This document shows, piece by piece, positions 1 through 9,081 of a DNA stretch of 64,000 nucleotides (positions are counted from its first letter, which is position 1; every line of letters starts with the position of its first letter). The stretch spans positions 1 to 64,000 of the forward strand of contig NZ_JALDPT010000028.1 of assembly GCF_022695515.1 (NCBI RefSeq), written 5' to 3'. The notes below the pieces were generated by a model. The model saw nothing but the letters and a program-made list of their open reading frames with translations, was not told the DNA's origin and made no database searches. The position numbers were made by a program, and so were the translations under genes. This stretch comes from Phenylobacterium aquaticum (GTDB lineage Bacteria > Pseudomonadota > Alphaproteobacteria > Caulobacterales > Caulobacteraceae).

Positions 1-624
1 GTGGCCGAGCTCGGCCCGACCCCGACCCCGACCTCGCCCGACACGCCGGCGCCGGCGCCGCCGCCGGCCCTGATCGCGCCGATCACCTGGGACCGGGCCG
101 CCCAGACCTTCATATTCAACGGCAAGCCCCTGCGGGCCGAGAAGCTCTGGACCTTCGAAGGCGCGACGGACGGGTTTGTCGCCACCAATGGCGAGGTGGC
201 GCCGGCCGACGGCCTCGGCATGACCTTTCGCGAGGTCTCCGCCGATCCCGTCCTGCGCAGCCCGCGCGGCCTGAATGTCGACGGCCACATCCGCACCCTG
301 GTGCTGGTCCGCCTGGTGCGCACCCTGCCCGGCGACGCCTGGGACGGCACGCTCTACTACTCGACCCCCGCCCACAAGGAATCGACGGCCTATTACGCCA
401 AGCCGGTGCTGGGCGGCGATCCGCCGCTCAACCAGCCGACCGTGCTGGTCTTCGACATGAAGCATCAGGCCGCCGGCGGGGGCGACTGGACCAGCTCGCT
501 GATCGACCAGATCCGCATCGATCTCGACGCGGGCGGCGGCGGGGAGTTCATCATCCGGCAGGTGGCGATCGCCCAGGATCCGGGCGGCCTCATCCCCGCG
601 CCGGCCGCGCCGGCTAAGCCCTAG
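1..624 (+). CDS. C-terminal part of a surface-glycan-associated protein (left-truncated)
   Basis: The reading frame is open from the first base, so the true start probably lies to the left. The visible part opens with a Pro/Thr/Ala-rich linker (about residues 5-25). About 170 residues follow with alternating hydrophobic and polar stretches, like a beta-sandwich carbohydrate-binding or accessory domain. No catalytic motif is visible. The stop overlaps the end of the convergent glycosyltransferase by 11 bases. The setting suggests a role in surface polysaccharide work. The function is not recognised, and a short complete protein starting at the GTG of base 1 cannot be excluded. Confidence 0.55.
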   Translation: MAELGPTPTPTSPDTPAPAPPPALIAPITWDRAAQTFIFNGKPLRAEKLWTFEGATDGFVATNGEVAPADGLGMTFREVSADPVLRSPRGLNVDGHIRTLVLVRLVRTLPGDAWDGTLYYSTPAHKESTAYYAKPVLGGDPPLNQPTVLVFDMKHQAAGGGDWTSSLIDQIRIDLDAGGGGEFIIRQVAIAQDPGGLIPAPAAPAKP

Positions 625-1741
625 CCGCCAGCTCCGCCAGCCGGGCGGCGTAGCGCAGGCCGCCGGCCCGGTAGCTGAAATGGGTGCGCATGTGGCGCCG
701 CGCGCGGCCGCCCAGGGCGCGCAGCTCGGCCGGATCGTCCATCAGCCGCTCCAGGATGTCGCAGGCCTGGCCGATGTCCGGGTCGGCCCAGACCTGGCCG
801 TCCGGATAGGGATAGTCGTCGGGGCCCACGGGGATCAGCTGGTGGTCCACCAGCCGGCTGGTCTCACGCGTCATGAAGTCGAGATTGCCGGAATAGCCGG
901 TGGCCACGGCGGCGCGGCCCAGCGCCATGGCCTCGGCCATGCCGAAGCCGAAGCCCTCCGAGCGCTGCAGGGAGACGAAGGCGTCGACGCTGCGCATCAG
1001 ATTGCCCATCTCGTCGTCGGTCAGGGGGCGGGTCAGGGCCTGGGCGCGGCCGCCGAGCGCCGCGATGCGGGCGGTGAGCGCCTTGGCGGTCGGATGTTCG
1101 GGATCGCCGCCCTTGAACTTGATCACGCAATGCAGGGCCGCCTCCGGCCGCCGGGCCGCCAGCCGCTCGAAGGCGTCCAGCACCGCGTCGGGGTTCTTGC
1201 GCTGGGCGTAGGACGAGAAGTCGAAGGAGAACAGGATCGCGAAGGCGTGCTCGGGGATCGCGAAATAGCGCCGCCCCAGGAAGCTCCCCAGCCGGGGCTC
1301 CACCGACAGGGGCATGTGCTGGACGGGCCGGTCCAGCGCCGGGGCGATGGCGTCGCGGACGAAGGCCGAGGGGGCCCAGACCTCGTCGAAGCGCTCCAGG
1401 ATGCGGGCCCAGGGTTCGGGGTACTTGGCCAGCTCCCAGGCCGGATAGATGATGTTGTAGGCGCTCTCGAACGCCGCCGTCTCCATGCGGTTCAGGGTCG
1501 GCTCGACCTCGTCGGCGTTGATGCAGAAGAGGTTCATCTTCGGGCTGAGGCCGGCGGCCAGGCGGGGGGCGAACTCGGCCTCCAGGCCCGCGTCGCGGCG
1601 ACGGTCCATGCCGTAGACATCCACCACCCGCACCGGGACCCGGGCGGCGTCCAGCGCCCGGATGGCGGCGCGGCCGTGCGTTCCCATGCCGATCGGGGCG
1701 AAGGGGTGGCCCACCACGCAGAGGTCGGGGGTGTCGCTCAT
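614..1741 (-). CDS. Glycosyltransferase family 4/1 (GT-B fold)
   Basis: A 375-residue retaining glycosyltransferase that probably transfers a sugar from a nucleotide donor to a cytoplasmic glycan intermediate. The N-terminal domain starts with a glycine-rich loop (GHPFAPIGMGTHGR, residues 11-24). The C-terminal Glycos_transf_1 domain shows FDFSSYAQRKNPDA (173-186) and the donor-site EX7E-type motif SEGFGFGMAEAMALG (261-275). The ATG overlaps the stop of the upstream GT2-WbsX gene as ATGA, so translation is probably coupled. It is the last gene of a three-gene minus-strand operon. Donor and acceptor cannot be told from sequence. Confidence 0.88.
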   Translation of the reverse strand: MSDTPDLCVVGHPFAPIGMGTHGRAAIRALDAARVPVRVVDVYGMDRRRDAGLEAEFAPRLAAGLSPKMNLFCINADEVEPTLNRMETAAFESAYNIIYPAWELAKYPEPWARILERFDEVWAPSAFVRDAIAPALDRPVQHMPLSVEPRLGSFLGRRYFAIPEHAFAILFSFDFSSYAQRKNPDAVLDAFERLAARRPEAALHCVIKFKGGDPEHPTAKALTARIAALGGRAQALTRPLTDDEMGNLMRSVDAFVSLQRSEGFGFGMAEAMALGRAAVATGYSGNLDFMTRETSRLVDHQLIPVGPDDYPYPDGQVWADPDIGQACDILERLMDDPAELRALGGRARRHMRTHFSYRAGGLRYAARLAELAARA

Positions 1742-4700
1742 CGCTTCAGCAGGTCCGCGTCCAGGGCGTTGCGGACGGCCTCCAGCCAGCCGTGGCCGAA
1801 CTTCACGTCGGGCTCCAGGTGGGCGCCCTCGGCCCATTCGTTCCAGGCGTTGATGAACACGATCCGCTCGTCGCCGAAATTCTGCCGCCGGGTCTCGGCC
1901 AGCATCACCTCCAGCCAGGCCTGGAAGGCGCCGGGCGAGGCGAAGTGGAAGACATAGGGCGCATCCTGGCGCCGCGCGGTGTTGTCCCAGGAGGGCGCGA
2001 CGCCGCGGAACCGGGTGTGGCCCGGCACGGCCTCGGTGAAATAGTGGCGCACCATGCGGCGATAGTCGGCGACCTGGCCCTTGAAGTGCGGATTGATCAC
2101 CGCGCCCGGCGGATGGATCGGGGTCGCGGCGCCGGCCGGCGGGAACTCCACCGAGGCGTCGAAGCCCAGCGCCGCGGGTTCGGGATGGACGCCGGCGTGC
2201 TCGAAGTTCTCGACAAAGGCCAGATAGATCTCGCCCACGCCGTTGGCGCGGCACCAGGCGCGCCAGATGTCGGTCCAGGCCTTGGCGTCGGGCAACAGGC
2301 CCATGCGGTAGATCAAGACCAGGGGCTTGCCGTTCACCCGGATATAGTTGGGCCGGGCGAAGAACGGCGCGAGCTCGGCGATCAGGGCCTCGGCGTCGCC
2401 CGGGGCATAGGTCTGCTCCAGCAGGACGTCGTTCTCCTGGCCGTCCCAGGTGCGGGTCCAGTTCTCGTTGGCCCAGCACAGGCAGAAGGGGAAGTCGCCG
2501 GCGGCGCCGGTGAGCAGGTGCTCCAGCGGCCGCTCCAGCACCCGGCGTCCGCCGGAGAACCAGTAGAAATAGTGGCAGAAGCCTCCGACCCCGTAGCGGC
2601 GGGCGAGCTCGCCCTGGCGGCGCAGGGCGTCGGCCTGGGACAGGTCGTAGAAGCCCAGGTCGGCGGGGCGGTGCGGCTGGTAGTGGCCGCGATAATTGGG
2701 CAGGGCCCGGGTGACGTTGGTCCACTCCGTGAAGCCCGCGCCCCACCAGCGGTCGTTCTCGGGGATGGCGTGGAACTGCGGCAGGTGGAAGGCGATGGTG
2801 CGCACCGCGTTCAGCAGTTCCAGCTCCTCCCCCCAGCGCTCGACGAAGGTCTGCTGGTTGCGGGTGGCGAGCCGGAGCTTGTAGCCGGAATCGATGCTCT
2901 CGGCCGTGACGCTCAGATGGTGGACGATCTCGGCCTTGGGCTCATAGACGATCTTCAGGCCCCGCTTGCGCAGGCGGAAACAGAGGTCGGCGTCCTCGCA
3001 ATAGGCCGGCACGAAGGCCTCGTCGAAACCGCCGAGGTCCGAGAACACCTCGCGGCGCACGGCCAGGCAGGCGCCCGAGGCGTAGTCGACCTCGCGCCGC
3101 TGGTTCCAGCGGGCCAGGTCCGGGTCCTCGAACAGGCCGATCATCTCCGAGGTCCCGTCCAGACCGACGCGGGCCCCGGCCTCCTGCAGGCGGCGTCGGG
3201 GAACAGCATCTTGGGCGCGGTCGCCCCCACGCCCTCGATCTCGTCGAAGGGCGCGAGCAGGGCGGCCAGCCAGCCGTCGCGCACCTGGACGTCGTTGTTC
3301 AGGAAGATCACGAAGTCGCCGCGGGCCTCGCCGGCGGCGCGGTTGCAGGTGCGGATGAAGTTCAGGTTCTGCGGATTGGTGATCAGCCTGAGCCCCGGAA
3401 CCCTGGCCAGGACCTCGGCGGTCCGGTCGGTGGAGGCGTCGTCGATGACGATGACCTCGGCCGTGTCCAGCCCACCCGCCGCCTGGACCGAGGCCAGGCA
3501 TTCCAGGGTGAAGGTCAGGTTGTTGTAGGCCGGGATGACGATGGAGGCCTTGGGCGCGGCGACAACCGGGAAGGCGAGGGCGGCGGCGGCCTCGTCGATC
3601 TCGCGGGCCTCGTAGCGGATCAGCTTCAGGGGGAGCGGCTGGAACTCTCCCTTGCGGCGTTCGCGCAGGCGGCGCGCCGCGGCGGTCAGGTCGCGATAGG
3701 CGTCGGTGTTATAGGCGCCGGGATCGCGCTGCCGGGCCTGGCTGCGCAGCTGTTCGAACAGGCCGCCGTCCTGGGCGGTGGCGAACCGGGCGCCGCCCTC
3801 GGGCTTGGGCAGGCGGCTGCGGATCCAGTGCTCCAGGGCCGTGACCGGCGAATCCACCAGCTCGGGATGGTCGGCCAGATAGGTCGCCTCGTCGAAGTCC
3901 GAGGCCGGGGAGACGCCCAGGAAGGCGCCCTCGGTCAGATAGTGGATGACCGGATGCTGGTCGCGCGGGGCGTCCGGGTTCTGTTCCAGATAGTAGGTGG
4001 AATCGAAGTCCCCGCTGGGATTGCGGCGGTGATCGGGGCTCGAGGTGACGAACTGGGCCAGAGGGCTCGACCCGCGTGGGGCGGTCTCGCGATAGCGCTC
4101 GGCGTACCAGCCGGCGTCGAACAGCGGATGCGGCGGCCGGCCCTCCGCCGCGCCGACGGTGACGTAGTGCAGCAGGGGGGCGACGCCCAGGGCGGCGACG
4201 TCCGGGTTGCGCTCCAGGTACCAGTCGTTGGCGAACAGCGGATGCGGATCCAGCCCCTCGCGCCAGCCTTCCCGCAGATAGTGGCTGAGCGGGTTCTCGC
4301 CGCTCTTGGCCACGGCCTCGGCCTGGCCGACATAGTGGCGCAGATCGAACAGCGGATGGGGGTCATAGCCCTCCCGCGCGCCGACATAGACGAAGTGCTG
4401 CAGGGCGGTGAGGCCGCAGGCCGCCAGCTTCACCGCATGGGTGGCGCGATAGTCGGCCAGGTCGAACAGAGGGTGCGGGTCGCGCCCCTCGGAATCGCCC
4501 TCGGTCAGATAGTGGGCCAGGGGCGCCCAGGGCGTGCCGGCGATGTCGGGATTGTTCTGCAGGTACCAGGCCTGGTCGAACAGGGCCCGGGGATTGGCCT
4601 GCGGATCGGGGCCGGCGCGGACATAGCCCACCAGGCCCATGGCCGCCCCGCCCTGGTGGCCCAGGCTGGTCTTGACCCTCAGGTCCCAGAGGCCCGAGCG

Positions 4701-4937
4701 CAGCAGCAGGAGCACCCGCCCCGGCCATTTCGACCGCGCCAGGATGCGGTCGAGCCGTCGCTCCAGCCCGCCGCGTTCGCGATCCCAGTCCCGTCGGCCG
4801 GCGGCCTCGCGGAACCGGCGCCAGCGATCCTCGGCCACCGCCCGGCGGACCATGTGCAGCTCGCGCCGGCGTGCGAGCAGGGCCGCCACATTGGGCGGTT
4901 CGGCCGTCTGAAGCTCGGGAGGGGTGGGTTCGGACAC
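1738..4937 (-). pseudogene. Repeat-GT2-WbsX fusion glycosyltransferase, frameshifted near 3193
   Basis: Two frames join into one protein of about 1066 residues if one G is restored near 3193-3194 (PDA-ACR becomes PDGRLQEAG). It starts at a GTG 20 bases after the sulfotransferase stop. Order of parts: basic N-terminus (1-115); seven 38-39-residue repeats of the type FDxxxYLxxNPDVA...PLxHYxxxGxxEGxxPHPL (about 117-390); linker; GT2 domain from ASIVIPAYNN (about 464) with DXD-like FLNNDVQV (about 545); WbsX/GH99-like domain (about 720-1060) with HLPQFHAIPENDRWW and FTEWTNV. The repeats are of unknown function. The fusion is typical of O-antigen or surface-glycan loci. The break looks like a sequence error, because both halves keep good coding quality. 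Confidence 0.85.
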
Positions 4938-4957
4938 GGGGTGCGGTCTAACTGGGG

Positions 4958-5959
4958 TCAGCGGCGGGCCAGCAGGCCGTCGAGGGCCTCGGCCATCTGG
5001 ATCTCGCGTTCCTGCATCTGGAAGGCGTGCAGCCGCCGCGCGTCGGCGAGGTCGGCGCGGGTCTGGTCGAGGGCGCGGGACAGGGGCGAGACCAGGTCGC
5101 CGATCCGGGCGCGCAGCTCGCTGAGGCGCTGGGTGGCGGCCTCCAGCGGCTGGGCGTCGGGGGCGGACCCGGTCGCCGCGGCCTTGCACCAGTCGAGCAC
5201 GGCCTGGGCGTCGGCGCCCCATTCGGCCACGCCGGCCAGGTCGCCGGACCCAGCGTTGTGGCGCAGCTCGGGGCTGAGGAAGGCGTCAATCTCCGCGGCC
5301 GCCTTGGCGGACAGGTCGGGCAGGGGCGCGCCATGGGCGGCCTCGATGCGGGCGACCTGCGGCCGCCAGTCGGCGAGCAGGGCGTCATAGTCGACAAAGG
5401 CGCGGGGCAGGCCGCGGCTGCCGGCCTCGGCGGCCAGCATGTAGCTCGTCCAGAGCAGGACGGACTTGGCGATCGGAAAGCCGTCGCGTCGCGCCAGCGA
5501 TCCGGCGACCGCCAGGGGATGGCGCACGGGAATCACCACGCGCAGCTCGAAGCCGGCCGCTTCCAGCACCGGCCGCCACAGGGGCGCCAGCACCGAGACC
5601 CGCGGGTCCTTCAGCAGCGGGATCGGCGCATCGCCATATTCCTCGGCGAACAGGGCCGCGGCGCGCGCGCGCCAGTCAGCCTCGTCCGGCTCGGCCAGGG
5701 GGCGGTAGGGGTGGGCGAAAGGATCGTCCCAAGCGCCGCCGCCGGCGCGCAGCCGCGCGTCGTTGAACACCGCGATCCGCCAGGGCTCGAAATAGCCCTT
5801 CTCGTTGTGCTCGTCGCCGGCCATCACATGGCCCGGCAGATGGGCGCCCGCCAGCGCCAGGAGCTGGGTCGCCGCGGACGTGCCGGACCGGTGCATGCCC
5901 AGGACCAGATAGGCCGGTCGGCGCGGGGGCTGGCCGGAATGGGCCTCGGTGCGGGTCAT
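4958..5959 (-). CDS. Sulfotransferase family protein
   Basis: A 333-residue protein likely to move sulfate from PAPS to a carbohydrate. The 5'-phosphosulfate loop is LVLGMHRSGTSAATQ (residues 18-32) and the 3'-phosphate motif is VVIPVRHPLAVAGS (about 141-154). The sulfotransferase domain covers about 1-210. The last 100 residues are Ala/Arg/Glu-rich and look helical. The chosen ATG gives MTRTEAH and places the P-loop at the normal distance from the N-terminus. It is the first gene of the operon with the GT2-WbsX and GT4 genes, suggesting that the glycan made by this operon is sulfated. The acceptor is unknown. Confidence 0.82.
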   Translation of the reverse strand: MTRTEAHSGQPPRRPAYLVLGMHRSGTSAATQLLALAGAHLPGHVMAGDEHNEKGYFEPWRIAVFNDARLRAGGGAWDDPFAHPYRPLAEPDEADWRARAAALFAEEYGDAPIPLLKDPRVSVLAPLWRPVLEAAGFELRVVIPVRHPLAVAGSLARRDGFPIAKSVLLWTSYMLAAEAGSRGLPRAFVDYDALLADWRPQVARIEAAHGAPLPDLSAKAAAEIDAFLSPELRHNAGSGDLAGVAEWGADAQAVLDWCKAAATGSAPDAQPLEAATQRLSELRARIGDLVSPLSRALDQTRADLADARRLHAFQMQEREIQMAEALDGLLARR

Positions 5960-6088
5960 GTCTTCCTGAACGCGCGGAAAGTCGTGTCTCCGCTGTAGGG
6001 GCGCGCGCGGCGTCCGACAAGGGCCGGCGTGGTTGATCCCCTTCCGCTTCTGTTGCACTAACCACGGGCGTCGCACAGGAAATCGCGA

Positions 6089-8038
6089 ATGGCCGACGAG
6101 GCCTCCCCCGATCACGTCTACAGAGTCCTTTCCACGGCCTTCGACGCGACCTTCTATCGGCTGGTCTATCCCGACATCGTTCAGTCCGGCGTCGAACCCC
6201 TGCGCCACTACGCCGACAAGGGCTGGCGGGAGGGCCGCGACCCGGCCCCCTGGTTCAGCTCCAGCGCCTATCGGGCGGCCAATCCCGATCTCGGCGAGGT
6301 CAATCCGTTCCATCACTATCTGACCGCCGGCTGGCGGGAGGGGCGCGACGCCGAACCCTCGCCGCACGGCGCGCCTTATCTGTGGCGCCAGGCCGACGGC
6401 GGCCATGCGACCGACTGGCGCTTCGACCGCCCGCGCCCCGCCCGCGTCGCCCCGCCCCGGCCGCCGGTCCCGGGACCCGGGCCGGACGAGGCCCGCGACC
6501 TGGTCGCCCCGGACTTCGACGCCGATTTCTATCTGTGGGCCAATCCGGACATCGCCGAGCACGGGCTCGATCCGCTCACCCATTTCCTGACCACCGGCTG
6601 GCGCGAGGGCCGCGATCCGCGCCGCGACTTCTCGGTCGCCGACTATCTCGAACTCAATCCCGACGTCGCCGCCGTCGGCATGAACCCCTTCGTCCACTGG
6701 CTGCTGGCCGGCCGGGCCGAGGGACGGGCGGCGGGCTACAATCTCGGCTTCCGCTACCAGGTGCTGCAGCGGCTCGAGGCCATGCCCGATCGCCTGGCGC
6801 GGGCGGCCGATCGGGCCGCCAAGGTGCGCGTCAAGCCGGCCAAGGCCCTGGTCGAGGCCCTGGCCCAGCGTCGCTCGGCGGCGGGCCACCTCTATCTGAC
6901 CTTCAGCCATGACGACTACACGGCCAATGTCGGCGGGGTGCAGCTGGGGATTCAACGCGAGGCGGCGGGCATGGCCGAGCGCGGCTGGGACCATCTGCAT
7001 GTGCATCCGCCCAGCCACTGGCCGATCGTGCGCGGCGAGGGCGAGGCGGCGGCCCTGGGCTTGGTCTGGAACGGCAAGCCGATCGGCGCCTTCTCGGCCC
7101 GCGATGTCGTCGCCGCCCTGACGCCCGGCGGGCCAAAAGCCCGGCGGGCCTACGCCATCCACAATCTGCTCGGCCATGCGCCGGACGAGGTCATCGCCAT
7201 CCTCGCCGCCGCCGGCATGGGGCCGGGCTGCCTCTGGCTGCACGACTTCACCAGCCTCTGCGCCGGCTATCACCTGATGCGCAACGAGGTGGCCGATTGC
7301 GGCGCGCCGCCCCCGGACAGTCCGGCCTGCGGTCTGTGCGTCTACGGGCCCTATCGCGCCGCCCAGGTCGACGCCCACGCCCGGCTGTTCGAGGCCCTGG
7401 ACCTGACCGTGGTCGCGCCATCGCGCTCGACCTATGAGCTCTGGCGTTCGCGGACCACCGCCCCGGCCGACCAGCCCTATCGGATCGCCCCGCTCGCCCG
7501 GCTGGTCCCGCGCGAGCCGCCGGCGGTTCCGGCGCGGGAGGGACCTCTGCGCGTGGCCTTCCTGGGCATGCCCTCGCCGCACAAGGGCTGGCCCGCCTTC
7601 CGCGATCTCGCCGAGCGGTTCGAGCACGATCCGCGCTACGAATTCCTGCATCTGGCCTCGGCGCCGGTGAAGGAGGTCCGCTTCGCCTTCCACAAGGTGG
7701 CGGTCACCGCCAAGCGCCCGCGGGCCATGCTGGATACGCTGGAGTCGCTGGGCGTCGACGTGGCGATCCTCTGGTCGCTGTGCCGCGAGACCTTCTCCTT
7801 CACCGTCCACGAGGTGGCCGCCGCGGGCGTCGCCATCCTGACCCGGCCCGACAGCGGTAATATCGCGGCCTTCACCGAGGAGGGCGGCCATGGCCGGGTC
7901 CTGGCCGGCGAGGACGAGCTGTTTTCTCTGTTCGAGAGCGGCGAGGTCCTGGCCCTGTCGCGGGCCGCGCGCCGGCCCGCCCACTTCGACCTGGCCTACA
8001 GCTCTCTCACCGTCGATCTGCTGGAGGCCGAGGCATGA
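6089..8038 (+). CDS. Repeat-containing glycosyltransferase (GT-B type)
   Basis: A 649-residue protein. The first 240 residues hold four copies of the 38-39-residue repeat shared with two neighbours, such as FDADFYLWANPDIAEHGLDP and GWREGRDP. The remaining 400 residues resemble a GT-B glycosyltransferase. TFSHDDYTANVGGVQ is near the start of this part, and a C-terminal donor-binding stretch CRETFSFTVHEVAAAG lies at about 570-585. A cluster of cysteines (residues about 390-420, including CGAPPPDSPACGLC) lies mid-domain and could bind a metal. The stop overlaps the next start as ATGA. It is divergent from the sulfotransferase operon, so a two-way promoter probably lies in 5960-6088. Confidence 0.8.
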   Translation: MADEASPDHVYRVLSTAFDATFYRLVYPDIVQSGVEPLRHYADKGWREGRDPAPWFSSSAYRAANPDLGEVNPFHHYLTAGWREGRDAEPSPHGAPYLWRQADGGHATDWRFDRPRPARVAPPRPPVPGPGPDEARDLVAPDFDADFYLWANPDIAEHGLDPLTHFLTTGWREGRDPRRDFSVADYLELNPDVAAVGMNPFVHWLLAGRAEGRAAGYNLGFRYQVLQRLEAMPDRLARAADRAAKVRVKPAKALVEALAQRRSAAGHLYLTFSHDDYTANVGGVQLGIQREAAGMAERGWDHLHVHPPSHWPIVRGEGEAAALGLVWNGKPIGAFSARDVVAALTPGGPKARRAYAIHNLLGHAPDEVIAILAAAGMGPGCLWLHDFTSLCAGYHLMRNEVADCGAPPPDSPACGLCVYGPYRAAQVDAHARLFEALDLTVVAPSRSTYELWRSRTTAPADQPYRIAPLARLVPREPPAVPAREGPLRVAFLGMPSPHKGWPAFRDLAERFEHDPRYEFLHLASAPVKEVRFAFHKVAVTAKRPRAMLDTLESLGVDVAILWSLCRETFSFTVHEVAAAGVAILTRPDSGNIAAFTEEGGHGRVLAGEDELFSLFESGEVLALSRAARRPAHFDLAYSSLTVDLLEAEA

Positions 8039-9057
8039 AGGTCCTCTGCTATTCCAGCTTCACCTTCTCCTATCTGAACCGGGCCCGGGTGCTCTATCAG
8101 ACCCTGCGCCGCTTCCACCCGGACTGGGAGCTGGTCGCCCTGATCACCGACCGGCCACCGCTCAGCTTCCATTTCGACACCGCGCGCGAACCCTTCGACC
8201 GGGTCGTGTGGGGGGAGGATCTGGGGATCGCGGACTATCCCGCCTGGCTGTTCAAGCATGACGTGGTCGAGGCCTGCACCGCGGTGAAGGGACCCTTCAT
8301 CCACCAGGCCTGCGCCTCGGGCGCCGACATCGTCATTTATCTCGACCCCGACACAGCCCTGTTCGCGCCGCTCGACCCGCTGGTCGAACGGCTGCGCTCG
8401 GCCGAGATCGCGCTGACGCCGCACCTGCTCGATCCCAACACCGATCGCGCGGCCATTCTTGACCACGATCTCTCGGCCTCGCGCACCGGCATCTTCAACC
8501 TCGGCTTCGTCGCGATCCGCACGACGGGGGAGGGCGCCCGCTTCGCACGCTGGTGGAACGATCGTCTGCTAGAGTACTGCTATGACGACATCCCGATGGG
8601 CCTGTTCGTCGACCAGCGCTGGTGCGACCACGTCCCGGCCCTGTTCAGTCAGGTCGACGTCATTCGCGATCCCGGCTTCAACGTGGCCAGCTGGAACCTC
8701 AGCCAGCGGCGGCTGGCGGTGACCGCCGACGGCGCCATCACGGTGAATGGCTCGCCCCTGCGCTTCTGGCACTTCACCAAGCTGGGGCCGACCGGCGACG
8801 TCATGACCAAGCGCTACGCCGGCGACAACTATCCGGTCTATGAGATCTGGCGCTGGTACAAGGACCAGGTGACGGCGGCGACCGATCCCTCGATTCCCGC
8901 GCGCTACTGGGCCTATGACCAATATTCCGACGGCACGGCGATCACCCGGGCGCACCGGCTGGTCTATCGCGACCGGCCCGATCTGCAGGCGGCCTTTCCC
9001 GATCCCTTCGACGCCGGCCGGGCGGCTTCCGGTCCTGGCTGGCCGGCGAGGGCCTGA
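8035..9057 (+). CDS. GT8-like glycosyltransferase, 3' end possibly frameshifted
   Basis: A 340-residue GT-A type enzyme. It has an N-terminal nucleotide-binding segment (KVLCYSSFTFSYLNRARVL), a metal-binding DXD in IVIYLDPDTALF (about 101-112), and acceptor-site residues around FVDQRWCDHVPALF and RFWHFTKLGP. It is probably a nucleotide-sugar transferase of the surface-glycan pathway. Translation is coupled to the gene before it (ATGA). Adding one G to the GGG run at 9020-9022 would replace the low-complexity tail by RGGFRSWLAGEGLIEGEVG and end the gene at 9077, four bases before the next start. The catalytic part is unaffected either way. Confidence 0.8.
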   Translation: MKVLCYSSFTFSYLNRARVLYQTLRRFHPDWELVALITDRPPLSFHFDTAREPFDRVVWGEDLGIADYPAWLFKHDVVEACTAVKGPFIHQACASGADIVIYLDPDTALFAPLDPLVERLRSAEIALTPHLLDPNTDRAAILDHDLSASRTGIFNLGFVAIRTTGEGARFARWWNDRLLEYCYDDIPMGLFVDQRWCDHVPALFSQVDVIRDPGFNVASWNLSQRRLAVTADGAITVNGSPLRFWHFTKLGPTGDVMTKRYAGDNYPVYEIWRWYKDQVTAATDPSIPARYWAYDQYSDGTAITRAHRLVYRDRPDLQAAFPDPFDAGRAASGPGWPARA

Positions 9058-9081
9058 TCGAGGGCGAGGTCGGTTGACGCC

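Noticed and set aside
680..3528. Long plus-strand open frames (425 and 578 residues) opposite the glycosyltransferase genes
   Set aside because: They are Gly/Arg/Ala-rich shadows of the minus-strand genes, show no family motif, and arise from high GC lacking stops.
4958..7984. A 1008-residue minus-strand frame running past the sulfotransferase
   Set aside because: Only the part from 5959 onward has protein-like sequence; the upstream part is antisense to the repeat-bearing glycosyltransferase.
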